Counted from the first letter of the stretch, positions 11,050 through 22,009 are shown. The stretch: 64,000 bases of DNA from Hyposmocoma kahamanoa (GCF_003589595.1 NW_020654810.1:6235738-6299737), one strand, 5' to 3'. Numbers and translations are program-made. Notes: a model not told the origin generated them from the letters alone.

Positions 11050-11970
11050 AAGAATTATCCATTACAATAAAATCTTTGTACAGTATTTCGCTGGCGAGTA
11101 AGTAAAATGATGTACTTAAATGGTTTAATTTGCAGTAAAAGTATATTCGGCAGAAAGTTCGGCAATTTTATCGAATTGTCGGGGTAAACCTACTGAACAT
11201 TCCGATCGTAAAAAGAATATTCAGCCCACTCCTAATACAAACAGCTCATATTGCAACATAATAGACAAGAAATTAACATTAGGTAAAGTCATGTCCAATA
11301 TTTTTGAGAGCGCAAATATAATCCAGATTCAGTTTATTGTAGACCTAATAGGTACTAAAATATTTTTTTAATTAAGGATGAGACGGCGCAATTTCTTGTA
11401 ACATTTACAATACAACTGCCCTTAAGAATATTGCCAGTGGAGATAATATTACTTAAGTCCAAGTTGCAAAGTTGGCTAGGTTTTGGAGTTGATTACAGTA
11501 GTACTTAACTTAATTACGAGGAACGGGGTTGACCTTCGCGCGTATAGCCCTTTGTGTGACAGTGTTAACTTTTGGGTTTTGACCTTTCAATAGGGGAAAT
11601 TAAAATTATAACAACAGAATGAACACACATAACTATGCAGTAAGAAATATTTATAGAGAAACTTTTTAATGATTTCTCACAGATGGCATGGCACTTTAGT
11701 ACAAGCAGCTTAGGTTTGTACTAGTTTATATTTAGAATTGTATAAATAATAGAAGGTTGTTGTCAAAAGGACAAGATGGGAGTTCTGGACAAAGCTTTCA
11801 AATTGAATACACGTAATAAAGTTTTATTTATGAATATAATCTTCGTTTCGTACCTCTCGCTACGCTAACCCACGGCAACGTCCCTTACAGCACTACGGTA
11901 AAAACTACGTTAAAAACAAAAACAAATATCTGCAACAAGCACTTAGAAAAATTCGTAAGGTCTACTGGTT
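11050..11970. other. No recognised feature
   Basis: AT-rich DNA between an LT copy and a tRNA-like SINE head. No ORF, inverted-repeat pair or known repeat was recognised. Confidence 0.45.
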
Positions 11971-11971
11971 C

Positions 11972-12145
11972 GTTCCGTGGCTCAGTTGGAAGAGAGCGTT
12001 AAGTAAGCGCTGCTTCGAATACAGCCGGATCGGTGGAATTTTTCTTATTGTTCGATCTTTATAATAACAATTATAACAAAACAGTAGACAAAAAGTTCAC
12101 AAAAAAATTATTGAATATCCTGATATTGAATAAACTTAACATACA
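11972..12145 (+). mobile_element. tRNA-headed SINE-like repeat P, copy 1
   Basis: TCCGTGGCTCAGTTGGAAGA contains a perfect tRNA box A (TGGCTCAGTTGG), followed about 45 bp on by a degraded box B (GCTTCGAATAC). The body from TTGTTCGATCTT to GAATAAACTTAA is shared with 57,497-57,600. It is not a functional tRNA, because no acceptor stem forms. Confidence 0.5.
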
Positions 12146-12674
12146 AGACTTGGTGGCTTGGTCGGGTCAACAAAAACCTCGAGTTCTGAAATTTTTTTTT
12201 TTGCATTGTGTAATTAACAATTAAGAAACTAAACTAAGAATTAAAGGAATGATAATACACACGCCCGCGCCGGCACGTGTGGCGGAACAAAAAAAAGTGG
12301 GAATAAGAACATTATCATTTATATTTACGTAAAAAAGAATTAGACATACAGTAGCAATAAAATTAACATCTTTTAACATCGACTTACTACAGCGTCATTA
12401 AACCTTTTTTTTACAATACCAAGGTAAATACAATACGTAGAGGTAAATAAAAGATGTTTTTATACACGATTAAGTCCCGAATTTAAAATCAAATAACCTA
12501 GCTCATAATTCTGGGTCTGACAATGAAATGAATCTTTTCTGTTTAAATAAAGAAAGAATGTGTCATGTATGCTTGTATCTGAAATTAGTTTAAGAATAAA
12601 ATTGACAGTTACATTTACAAACTGTATCAGAGTTAGAGTAGAGTTACCGTAAGATATTGTATTGATATACTTAA

Positions 12675-13215
12675 CCCGTTCATAGTTTACAGTAAAGTTA
12701 AATATCAGACTATGATAGTACGGGGTATCCCGTTTCGTTATATGGATTTCAAAAAAGCAACTACGGGTTTATAGTGCTTTTTCCAAGTGCTTTCCTTGTA
12801 GGTGTCGCCTTCTGCGACTCCATAGAGTAGTACCAATAACGTACTGACAACATTCAATGATTTACTTTGAACATTTTATACAGAATCAATATAAGCACTA
12901 CGGCACAAAAGTAGTAATACTTTCATATGTGGTACTATTTCGATACCTGAAATGAACTCTACGCCACCTTAATTTTTGACTTGTTCTGTTTTTATTTTGT
13001 TTTTTTGTTTTATTTTTTTCACAAAATTCGTTTTTTTGGATTTTTTTTCAATTTTGTTTTTTGTTCCTTTATTTTTTATTTTCACAAAATTCGGGGAGCA
13101 TTATATTAGTAAATAAATATGGCTGTTTACAAAAATAATAGAAAATTGCCAAAGACTAAGGTTGGTGTAGTAGTGTTCATTGGTGGTATAGATTTAAGCA
13201 CTGTCCATGAAAGGG
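12675..13215 (+). mobile_element. piggyBac-type MITE, complete with TTAA duplication
   Basis: TTAA at 12,671-12,674 and 13,216-13,219 flanks a 541-bp element beginning CCCGTTCATAG and ending CCATGAAAGGG. TTAA targets and CCC...GGG ends are the hallmark of the piggyBac superfamily. The body contains a T-rich tract (about 12,985-13,080) and no ORF. A second copy, inverted and carrying an insertion, lies at 42,651-43,243, and part of a third at 15,396-15,545. It would need a transposase supplied from elsewhere. Confidence 0.8.
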
Positions 13216-13503
13216 TTAAATAAATATTTAATTAAAGACATTTTGAATCAAATCAATCTGTCAATGTTTTCAAAACAAGAATTACAATTAGAATCGCGTG
13301 CAGCCTAGATGATGTTCTTTTTCATGCTACGAGATGAAATTGTATACCAAATTAACTGGGTAGATCGTGAATACGGACTGTACGTTATTGTATTGTTTTA
13401 TACGCTAAAAATGAAACGTCTTTAGAAGGCATTCTATGATTGCATCCCCTTCGCATCTATAATTTTTTTTCCGAAGGTTGCCAGGAAGAAATGTACAAGA
13501 ATA

Positions 13504-13655
13504 TGACCTCGGTGGCCCAATGGTTTGCATGTGGACGCTGAACGAGGAGGTCCTGAATTCGATTCCCGGTAAAACCAACTTGGTAAATAAACTTTTCTAA
13601 ATTGGTTCAGGTTTGGGTGTTCTTAGTGGTGGGTAAAGCTGTAGCAGGCACAAAA
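13504..13655 (+). mobile_element. tRNA-derived SINE-2, copy 1
   Basis: The head reads CCTCGGTGGCCCAATGGTTT (box A) and, about 45 bp later, AATTCGATTCCCGG (box B). The body AAATTGGTTCAGGTTTGGGT recurs at 49,571-49,712, 15,112-15,172 and 58,063-58,192. The intact pol III-type boxes and shared body identify a tRNA-derived SINE. The 3' end is not sharply defined. Confidence 0.65.
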
Positions 13656-13900
13656 TGGAGCAATACAACTTGCACACGATTCATTTACGTTAGAAAATTA
13701 AATAACAAACTTAAGACTCACGAATAAAGGACTTCAGCTAGCTACGAACAAACAGGATAATTACCTGAAACAAAACAATATTAAAATTAAATACAAAAAT
13801 CCATGAAAACAAATACTATATTAATAAAAAGTACGTGTCAATGTCCAGAAACGAACATCAGCGGTTTGCAATGTGGCACTGGATGAGCAGTTCCCGGGTT
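13650..13900 (+). repeat. Repeat G, copy 1
   Basis: AAATGGAGCAATACAACTTG, ACTCACGAATA.AGGACTTCAG and GGATAATTACCTGAAACAAA recur at 40,905-41,310, as does the later GGTTTGCAATGTGGC-type block. The second copy has about 180 bp extra in the middle. There is no coding evidence and the class is unknown. Confidence 0.6.
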
Positions 13901-13935
13901 AAATTTCCAGTAGGATCTACATTGCTATAGTACTT

Positions 13936-14106
13936 ACAGCCGAACGATTACCATGCTGATCTGCCACACAGAGTGCCATGGACGCACACATAGACAACCA
14001 TAAATTACACCCAAACTCACGAGAAAAATATATGTAGTCCATACAAATATTTCCTGGGACCTCTGCGTGGCAATCCGGCATGGTAACCGTTTGGCCACGG
14101 AAACAG
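13936..14106 (-). mobile_element. tRNA-derived SINE-1, chimeric inverted copy
   Basis: A plus-strand SINE head fragment (CCGAACGATTACCATGCTGA, 13,936-13,973) runs directly into a minus-strand SINE (13,974-14,106) that keeps ACCTCTGCGTGGCAATCCGG and GTAACCGTTTGGCCACGG. The minus copy has lost the box B arm. The junction makes a foldback. Confidence 0.65.
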
Positions 14107-14165
14107 TTAATAATAAATGAATGACTTTCGAACGAATGACTTTATGACGTTAGAGATGATTTTAA

Positions 14166-14583
14166 ATAATATTTTCTATAACTGTTTTTCATGTAACAAT
14201 TACTTATTTCTTAACAACCAGTTAATTTCTTTATCAATTTAAAGAAATTAAATGTTTGTTAAGAAGAACAAGTAATCGTTACCTATCAATGATTTTTTTT
14301 TTTATATCTCCTGAACTAAATATACCACGTATAGTATACGATATACATTTTTGAAATGGCTTTAATTACGTTTCTAAAAAAAAAATTCTGAAATAAAGCC
14401 AGGGCCCTGCCGTTCACCTTGAGCAAAATGAACCCTATTTACTACGGGAAAAATTTGAATTCGAGATGAGGTAATTAATAAAGAAAAAATATTTTCTATC
14501 TAAGAGAAATTAATATTTTTTATAACTGCTTTTTATGTTACGATCACTTGTTCTTCTTAACAAACAATTAACTTCTTTAAATT
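14166..14583. repeat. Three-armed palindromic repeat around segment I
   Basis: A block of about 65 bp (14,166-14,232, ATAACTGTTTTTCATGTAAC to AGTTAATTTCTTT) is followed by its complement (14,236-14,285) and, after a spacer, by a second direct copy (14,512-14,583). The spacer holds segment I (14,289-14,475), which contains the palindrome CGTATAGTATACG and recurs at 59,763-59,950. The arms resemble ends of a foldback transposon that duplicated one end. Confidence 0.6.
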
Positions 14584-14754
14584 GAGGCTATCAGCGCAAA
14601 AGTGGTGTAACCGAAGTATTTATTTTTTAAATATTATTATTTTTATACACGAAAATGGCATCCAATTATAAAACAATTGGCGTACTTTAGTATTATAAAA
14701 TAATAATAGAAAAAAAATAAATGTTGATTACACCACTTTTGCGCTGATAGCCTC
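14584..14754. mobile_element. MITE-H with perfect long inverted repeats
   Basis: Starting at GAGGCTATCAGCGC, the left end is exactly complementary to the right end for 27 bp, and AATT flanks both sides (14,580-14,583 and 14,755-14,758), so 31 bp match in all. AATT may be a 4-bp target duplication or part of the termini. The 171-bp AT-rich unit has no ORF. Perfect arms imply a recent insertion. Confidence 0.75.
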
Positions 14755-15111
14755 AATTCATCATTTAATTGTTCTAACGACACATTTCTGCAAAACAAAG
14801 ATTCTATTAATATCAGCGGCGTTTCCTCAAAGCAAAATGCCGCATATCATGAAACTGTGGAACTAGCATGAATAAATCGATCAATACATTTCCCCGTGTG
14901 AACGTTTCGTATTTCCTTGATCGCGCATACAGTAGAGCTGAACTAAGTTTTGTGTAACGGATACAATTGTGCTTAGGTACTTTTTCTACGGTCATAGTTC
15001 ACATCGTTTTAGGCCCAGTGAAGTCTTTTAGGAAACAATATTATCTCTTGTTCTATACCTTACATGAGGCAAGGTAAATCATGAATATAGATTAATTTAA
15101 AGAACATTTCG

Positions 15112-15172
15112 TATCCCAAATTGGTTCTACCGAACCTTGAACTTACTTATCTACTGCCCATGCATACCACAT
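15112..15172 (-). mobile_element. SINE-2 fragment
   Basis: CCCAAATTGGTTCTACC and CTACTGCCCATGCATACCAC match SINE-2 in minus orientation. Head and tail are incomplete. Confidence 0.4.
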
Positions 15173-15395
15173 AAACAAAATGATATATAAAGTTCTTGTT
15201 AAATACAGCGCTATAAGAAAAAGAAATGTTCCGTCACACGTCATCGTCACCTGTAACTTCTAATAAAATTATGATATTAAGTTTTTTTTTTGAGAATACA
15301 TACATTTTTATTTATTAACATTAGAGACGTCAATGATGACACATTTCTCTCTATATCTCCAATAAACACTATGATAATTTTATGTTTTTGGTCAT

Positions 15396-15545
15396 TTTCC
15401 GTTATTTTTGTAAACGGCTATATTTATTTACTAATATTATGCTCCCCGAATTTTGTGAAAGAAAAAACAAAATAAAGCAGAACAGGTCCAAAAATCAAGT
15501 TGGCGTAGTGTTGGAGGTATCGCTTTGTGCCATCCATGACGCTAT
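15396..15545 (-). mobile_element. piggyBac-type MITE, partial copy
   Basis: GCTCCCCGAATTTTGTGAAA, AGCAGAACAGGTCCAAAAAT and GGCGTAGTG match the interior of the 12,675-13,215 element in reverse. The end reads CATCCATGACGCTATTAAAT, a possible decayed terminus. Copies 1 and 3 form an inverted pair about 2.2 kb apart. Confidence 0.5.
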
Positions 15546-16090
15546 TAAATAAATAAATATTTAAAAAAAATTACATTTGTACCTACAGCGTTGTTTTGTA
15601 ACAAACAGGATTACGTCATAAAAGTAACCAGTCTAAATTTAATCTTATTTTCTTTTTAATTTCTATTACTAGCAACGTCCAATTTCACTAACCGTGTGTG
15701 AATACCGTTCAACAGACTCCGAACTGCTTAACAATGTACAGTTAGTTGCCATTATCTTAATTTTAAACACTCATTACTTTTAATATCACCTCTGTTAATT
15801 AAGGTTAAACTCTACTGCAATTACAGATGAAAATTGAAGGAAGTCACTTGTTAATAAATTGCTTTCACACATATAACGAGCCTGTTATTCTCACGATGTT
15901 AACAAAGCTTTGTGTTAACATGTAGTAACCCTTTAACACCAATGGATGTAATACAATTATTTACATAGTTCGATGCATAATTTCATGCTCTATGTTCTTG
16001 TCCATTAGTCTTGTAGGGAGAGTCTATCAGTGTATTAGTGTAGTAGGGATCTATGTCTATTAGATTCCATAGCTCTATTAGATTTGTCAA

Positions 16091-16593
16091 ATGCACAACA
16101 GGTGTAATTGCTCTCTTCAAATCCTTCTGCCAATCTTTTCATACTTGTGGATCAAGGCTGTTGATACCCTTCGGATGCAGAATAGTGTGACGATGCTTCT
16201 TAAGGGGCAATGTATACGCTTCTATAACAAGATTCCGGTTGATATACAAAATTTGGTTTTTGACGAGGTTTAAAACTATAGTGAAACAAAAACTTTATAC
16301 TAAAGGTTATTATACAACTTCTGCGTACTTGGATGACAAAAATCCGTGGTAGTAATCCGTTGAGCTCATGAAGGTAATCCCGATCTCTGATGTTTCAAAT
16401 AAAAGAAAATATACATTGTAAATGTTGAATGTGTACAAATGTTTATTCACAAAGAGCAACCCCTAGAGTTTCTTGCTCATTCTTCTCAAGGGAATCTGCC
16501 TTACGAATGAGCGGTAGAGTTTAACCATTGAGATGATTTCAAGTGTAATAATGCTTACCTATGAAATAAAGATTATTTTGAATTTTGAATTTT
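16091..16593 (+). pseudogene. Non-LTR retrotransposon 3' end (CR1/Jockey/L2-like C-terminus)
   Basis: The frame from 16,091 reads ...CIRFYNKIPVDIQNLVFDE and then needs one frameshift to continue FKTIVKQKL...KGYYTTSAYL..., ending at a stop near 16,339. The YNK(I/L)PxxIQ and FKxxxKxxLxxKxYY pattern is typical of C-termini of CR1/Jockey/L2-group ORF2 proteins. A 3' UTR follows and ends in repeated TTTTGAA (16,571-16,593), a common LINE tail. The copy is 5'-truncated and dead; a sister lies at 40,590-40,872. Confidence 0.65.
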
Positions 16594-16945
16594 GATACGA
16601 CCTCCTACCATCGCCATTCCGCCTTTTTATCATGTTTTCTCTGGTTCCTGGCTACTTCTTTTCAAATTTTGAATCGTTCTTTAATTTCGATGCCCGTAAT
16701 TCTCACTGTGTTTTCGTTCCGTAGTCACTCTGTTCAATCGCTGAAGCGAGCAGTACTGCTCGTCTAATTTTGAACCTTTTACCAGTTCCAACCTAAATCA
16801 TGTGCCAATTTTAATACCTATCTAACCTAGTAACATTGTATAACTCGGCCCTTTCGGGCCTTCCTTTTTTCTTTCGACTTTACTTATGAAATAAATTATG
16901 CGGACCGGAGTATTCTATTTTATTGCCGTGATTCTGGTCACTGTA
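16593..16945 (+). repeat. Repeat U, copy 1
   Basis: CGACCTCCTACCATCGCCAT, TTTTGAATCGTTCTTTAATT, GGCCCTTTCGGGCC and AAATAAATTATGCGGACCGG are shared in order with 47,495-47,900; the first part also matches 22,010-22,282 and 46,612-46,685. The GGCCC/GGGCC hairpin and a later AATAAA could suit an LTR or a LINE 3' UTR; the class is undecided. Confidence 0.5.
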
Positions 16946-17180
16946 AATTAGCGGTTTACAACCTCTTCAACAGTAGGTAATGCCTTAAGGATGTTGGTGA
17001 GGCTCCCCCGATCCTTTTGCAGTGCACGCGAAATATTTGCGGAAGCGGATTGTACCATCTTCAGAAAACACACCTTTGAACAGCTTGAACAGCTTCCATA
17101 CTTCGATAGCATCCTGGAGGACATTAGGGATAATAAGGGATAATTAGGGATCGGGAAGCATAGAAATTAATTTACATTTC

Positions 17181-17476
17181 TTTTCTGATATCAAGTGATG
17201 GGACGAACAAGTCGTGCACCTGGTGGTAAGCGACACGCCTGTCCATAGCAGCTGCGGTGCCACTCAGAGCTTTAAATCGCAAAGATCTGAGGGGCACTGT
17301 CATTGCGCCAGTCACCCTGAGACATAAGTTGATAAGTCCCATGTGGCTGTAATTTCACCAGCACCCTTATCCCTTCAAAACAGGAACGCAGTAATGGTCA
17401 CATTACTGCTTGGCGGCAGAAATAGATAAGGTAGGGATGCACGAACTTTTTTACAATGAGCTCCACTGCTACTAAA
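17181..17476 (-). mobile_element. LT retroposon copy, nearly full length
   Basis: This is one of the most complete LT copies, from TCAAGTGATGGGACGAACAA to GAGCTCCACTGCTACTAAA. Several other copies end at the same TACTAAA point (25,120; 34,092; 48,134; 54,401), so LT has a defined 5' boundary, more like a SINE or a small non-autonomous LINE derivative than random truncation. Confidence 0.85.
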
Positions 17477-17905
17477 TTGCATAGACTAAGGTGAACAAAA
17501 AAACATTGACGGAAATAAGTAGGTACCCCATTCATACACTGTAATTTGCAGTGAGTGGCCGTGATACAATTTCAAAAGAAAATGTTATCTATCAAAGAAG
17601 TCTTTACGCCTAGAGTCACGTAAAGGTCGATTATCTGATCCAGACATCTTTTTCTGTAAATGCTGGCCGCACACACGGTCTATTTTTAAGTTACACTGCC
17701 TGTGTACGTATTGATAACTTATGTATGATAATTTCCATTCCACGGGCCATTTTTACCGCACTCCTAAGATAAGTTTTAATGATGTAAACATTGTAATTTC
17801 AAAGCGAAGTTCTACAAAATTGTTCCATGTGTGGTTAAGTACATTATTGAAAACCAATAATTGATGAAACGAATTTATTCGTAAAGATCCTATAGTTCTA
17901 CCATT

Positions 17906-18121
17906 TTTTTTTTTTTTTAACGCACACACTCAACATAGCCCCGCACTAGGGAAACCCTGTGTCGCGGGTGCCATGGACACACATATAGACAACCACAAAT
18001 TACACCCAAACTCACGAGAGAAATAATTGTAGGCCATACAACTATTTCTCTCGGCCCGGGAATCGAACCTGGGACCTCTGCGTGGCAGTCCGGCATGGTA
18101 ACCGTTCGGCCACGGAGGCAG
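17906..18121 (-). mobile_element. tRNA-derived SINE-1, full copy with target duplication
   Basis: On the minus strand the element starts GCCTCCGTGGCCGAACGGTT (box A), has GGTTCGATTCCCGGG (box B) about 40 bp later, a body with TGAGTTTGGGTGTAATTTGT, and a poly(A) tail (T-run 17,904-17,918). TACCATT at 17,899-17,905 and 18,122-18,128 is a 7-bp target-site duplication. Pol III transcription with mobilisation by a LINE partner is known for the class. Confidence 0.85.
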
Positions 18122-18258
18122 TACCATTGATATCTTATTACGCCAACTTTTGTGTTGTACTGCTAGCTACGCAAAAGGTTTCTTCTTTTTATACATTATT
18201 TGCGCATGTAATTCATTCAATCTAAAGTTATTTTTTATGCATACCGACATTAACAAAA

Positions 18259-18554
18259 ATTCAGCAGTAGCTCCCTGTGAGACTTCGTCCAGGAAAATGC
18301 TGCCACCTTATCTATTTTTACCGCAAAGCAAAATAATGTGAGCATCGGCGTTCCGATTTCCTAGGGTGCTGGTGAAATTACAGGCACTTGGGAATTGTCA
18401 ACTTATGTCTCAGGGTGACGAGCGTAGTGGCAGTGTCTCTCAGATCTTTTCTTTAAAGCTCTGAGTGGCACTGCAACTGCTACGGACAGGCGTGTCGCTT
18501 ACCACCAGACGCACGACTTGTTCGTCCGGTTACTTGGTACCAAAAAAAAAAAAA
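18259..18554 (+). mobile_element. LT retroposon copy, nearly full length
   Basis: The copy runs from CAGCAGTAGCTCCCTGTGAG to CTTGGTACC followed by 13 A residues (18,542-18,554). The pure A tail shows which end is 3' for the whole LT family. Confidence 0.85.
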
Positions 18555-19378
18555 CTTGTTATTCGGAGAGAAGACTCTGATTTCTGCAACACAGGTTTTT
18601 GAATCTATCTCAAAATGTTTTTTAATAAAGAAAGAATTTATTACTATCTTCAAAACTAGTAAGAATCGGAAGCATAAAATTGACAACTACAGTTACAAAC
18701 AGTATTGTTTTAGCTTGAATTAATTAACTAAAATGTAGCATGATTGACATACCATTAGCGTGTTAGTGTAGAATTTAGATAAGATATTGTAAGGCTGTAG
18801 GGTTTGCTCTTTATGAAAAAAATAATTGTTGACTTACCATGTACAATACTTATTTAAAAAAAATACAAAACAACCTGAAACTGTTAAACGGAACAATAGG
18901 AGCTGTATACCTTGTGTACAACGTTTTTTGTTACACGATAGCTGTACACCTCGTAAAATGCAAATTTCAAATCTTAGATGCGTATATAGGGTGTAAGTTT
19001 GAGACGGGCGGCGCAGCAAGGCCGGCTACCTTAATCGTTATAGTTACAGGAAAACGGTTCCAGAAGACTACCCATGAATTTTGAAGATATTTTGATTTGC
19101 ATTCACAGATTTTGAATAAATGGTACAGTCAGCAAAATAAAAGGCAGTTTTTACAAACTCTTTTTTTATGCCATTCGATCCGGTGTCTGTTAAGGATCAA
19201 TAGTCTCTATGGGACCGAATGAGGTAAGAGTACTCGATATGTCAGAAATCGCAAAAAACTTTTTACCATATGTTTTAAATGAAAACTTTTTGTAAATACT
19301 CATTTTATTTTTACTACCATGATATTCATACATATATTTTGTGAAAATATTGAACTAGTTATTATTATTATTGATTGA

Positions 19379-20014
19379 TGGTAGCAGTTAGAGCTTTGTG
19401 TGAAAGATTTCGTCCAGGAAACCTACCTATTTCTGTCGCCAAGCAGGAATGTGAGCATTGATTCGTTCCGGTTACGAAAGGTAATGATGCTCTATACGGA
19501 CAGGTACATGGGATTTGTCAACTTATGTCTCAGGTTGACGGGCGCTGTGGCAGTGCCCCTAAGGTCTTTGGTACGGACGGCCGTACGCGCCTGGCCGGTC
19601 AGAGCTAGAGTTCAGAGGAGAATGATTAATTCAGGATCTCTGATTGGCCGAGCGGCGTATAGATATAAGCCATAATTGTCATTCCAATCAATCACTTTCA
19701 CTTGTCACATTCAGTTTTCCTGGATTAGTTGTTTCTTGTATTTGTAAGTCAGATCGACATATATGAATATACAGTCCACTTCAGATTAAGGAAGTTTCAT
19801 TTTACAATAAGGATATCGAAGGAAGAATAAAGAAGGGCAGTTCAAGTTTGCTGAATTTGCTAACAGTTTTGGTCCTTCGAGCCGGATCGACCAGCGAAGT
19901 TTTCATAGTCTTTCTGCTTAAACTCTGAATGGCACTGCAACTGTTATGGTTACGCGTGTCGCTTATCATCAGGCGCGCTACTTGTTCGTCCCGTCACTTG
20001 GCATTAAAAAAAAT
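19379..20014 (+). mobile_element. LT copy interrupted by a 338-bp insertion
   Basis: The LT 5' part (19,379-19,569) and 3' part (19,908-20,014, ending CGTCACTTGGCATTAAAAAA) are in order and orientation. The junction carries GTCTTT on both sides (19,564-19,569 and 19,908-19,913), as expected of a short target duplication. Confidence 0.75.
19570..19907. mobile_element. 338-bp insertion inside LT; possible solo LTR
   Basis: It starts GGTACGGACGGCCGTACGCG and ends CCAGCGAAGTTTTCATA, and is more GC-rich than LT. It contains a TATA-like stretch (TATAGATATAAG, about 19,658) and TTTGGTCCTTCGAGCCGGAT near the end, which recalls Pao/BEL-type LTR or leader sequences from memory. A solo LTR is the preferred reading, but the termini are not a clean TG...CA, so a non-autonomous element is possible. 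Confidence 0.45.
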
Positions 20015-20027
20015 TAATAGCCCTGGT

Positions 20028-20070
20028 GTGGCAACAGACGCTGGTTCGAATCCAGACAGGTCGAAGAATT
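20028..20070 (+). repeat. tRNA-like 3' half
   Basis: GACGCTGGTTCGAATCCAGAC forms a perfect T-arm with box B GGTTCGAATCC. No matching 5' half or acceptor stem is present, so this is a SINE or tRNA relic directly behind an LT tail. Confidence 0.4.
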
Positions 20071-20685
20071 ATTCTTTAAGTTTTCCGGTCTTTGCATCAA
20101 TATTAATCACCGCCTATATTTGTTTATATTTTTCAATCAAACGTTTCGGGTTTTTTACAGGTCTAACGGTCTTGGTTGACTTGAAAACAGCTCGAAACAT
20201 TAAAAAAAATATTGCGTTTTTAAATAGAAAAATAATGTTCGATATTCAAAAAGTTTCACATATTATATTCTAAGCACAGGCAAATAATTTAGAATCATGT
20301 AACGGTCGATGGGACGGCAAAAAGCCGTGGTGCATGATGACGTCATTATTCGCAAAGGTCATTGGAACGGTCGAGTGTCGACAATTGGCGAACATCCGTA
20401 TAGCTAGTCTAGGTTAGGATTGTTGTAGAAAGTCCGGTGTTTTTTATTTGAAGTCTCTGTAAAATGTATGCAATAGAAAAGTATTTTGGTTTTCAGAGGG
20501 GAGTTTTACAGATTTTTATTTGCAATTATACAAAAATTGTACACCCAGGCACAGATTACTATTTTATTATAAACAGCAATTACGTACGAGCAAATGTATG
20601 TGTATGATAATCTCGGAGAGGGAGCCCTACAACTCAAAATGGAAACGCGGTAGAACAAGTCGGCGGTAGCAAGATAAGTGTTTAG

Positions 20686-20770
20686 GCTTTTACCCAGCAA
20701 TGGGACAGAACAGTCTTATTCTTACAATTTCAATTAGCCTGCTGTATCCCACTGCTGGACAAAGGTTCAA
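20686..20770. mobile_element. Two convergent RTE-type 3' tails
   Basis: Plus-strand GGCTTTTACCCAGCAATGGG (from 20,689) and minus-strand CCTTTGTCCAGCAGTGGGAT (complement of 20,740-20,765) are both versions of the RTE 3'-end signature also seen at 36.8, 37.8 and 42.2 kb. They face each other about 20 bp apart. Coding parts are missing. Confidence 0.5.
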
Positions 20771-20944
20771 TGAAAAGTTGAAAACCCTGATTGCTTATAC
20801 TTAAAATAACAAATAATGTAACCATGGTAAAGTAGAATTTTCAATAAATAATTTTAATATCCCAAGAATGCGTACGAACCGTGTCTCTTCCACATTTATA
20901 TGGTTTTGTACCATCCTGTGTTGTGGTCAATAAATAAAAAATAA

Positions 20945-21131
20945 ATACTTGGCAAACGGCTATGGAGTGGAATTCCCTACTACTACGGACTATTCCGGAC
21001 TAGTTCCCTTGGACCTTTTCAAGGCGAGAGTGAATAGGCATCATCTAGACGTGCAATTGTGCACGCTCCATCGTCACTTTTCATCAGGTGACATGGAGGT
21101 AAAATCAGCACGTACAAAACATATTGTATAA
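20945..21131 (+). pseudogene. CR1/Jockey-type LINE C-terminal fragment
   Basis: GGAATTCCC opens the usual WNSLP-region block but is frameshifted here; the frame then reads LDLFKARVNRHHLDVQL...SSGDME, matching copies at 27,058, 45,720, 52,253 and 61,543. The FKxRVNRH block is near the C-terminus of CR1/Jockey-type ORF2 proteins. The copy is a dead 3' remnant. Confidence 0.6.
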
Positions 21132-21784
21132 CTATCAAGTGTGTACAGTTATAAGAAATGAATATGAAGCCGATTCTTTTTATAGATTTCGTTCTTTTTA
21201 CGAAAATTTAATAGTATAAAAAACATGTGTTTTACACAAATAAAATGTACATTTGGGAACGTACCAAAAACGGTGTAAATAAAGTCGTTTTGTTATCAAA
21301 ATCTCGTCTTTTTATTTAATATACAAAGAAAGGTTGAGAGCCAATTTTCATGCGAATTTTATTGTAATGTTTGTTGTGACTTTCTGTAATGAGAACGTAC
21401 AAGCGCACCGTTCAATCAATTTGTTTACATTTCAATGAATTAAGTACGTGGTCTTATTTACGAAAAAAAAAACTGAATGAAACCAATACATATATTCTAG
21501 TTTATAAATGGATAATTAAGTACTATGTTTAAATAAAAATAATCACATTATTCGCAATAAGATTTTTTTTTTTTTTTTTTCAAATTGTGTTTTCTCAATT
21601 CTATAATTTTGAGTTTCGACAGTATTTGTTTCATATGCGATGTGATGACGTCACCAAATCCCGTTCAATCTGTTTCGGTTATATTTAACAGTTCATTCAG
21701 AATTCAAGAGACTATGTAAAGTCCCACACACCCTGTTCCAGTAAAACGTGAGCGGCAGACGCAGTATCGGAAGTTCTTTTTATG

Positions 21785-21956
21785 ATTATCGTGTGTCGGG
21801 ACGAACAAGTCGTGCACCTGGTTTTAAGAAACACGCCTACTCATAACTGTTGCAGTGCCACTGCTGTTGTCACTCTGAAATTTAAAGTTGTCTGTAGTTT
21901 CACAAGCACTTCAACCCTTCAAAGCCGGAACGCAGTAACGCTCACATTATTGCAGT
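21785..21956 (-). mobile_element. LT copy with internal deletion
   Basis: GTCGGGACGAACAAGTCGTG and GTTGCAGTGCCACTG are followed by a shortened middle, then CCTTCAAAGCCGGAACGCAG. About 90 bp of the usual LT centre are missing. Confidence 0.7.
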
Positions 21957-22009
21957 AATTAAAAAAAAAAATGGGATGCACGAAAAGAACCTCGACGTCC
22001 ACTTAACGC

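Noticed and set aside
13000..13080. T-rich stretch as a polypyrimidine/splice region
   Set aside because: It is internal to the piggyBac-type MITE and repeated in its other copies.
16593..16945. Repeat U as a definite LTR
   Set aside because: No TG...CA ends, target duplication or adjacent primer-binding site were found; left as an unclassified repeat.
17906..18121. tRNA gene at the SINE-1 head
   Set aside because: Box A and box B are present, but no paired acceptor stem or sensible anticodon arm exists, and a SINE body with poly(A) tail and target duplication follows.
19400..19675. 91-codon ORF in plus frame
   Set aside because: It lies across LT and the inserted possible LTR; LT is noncoding.
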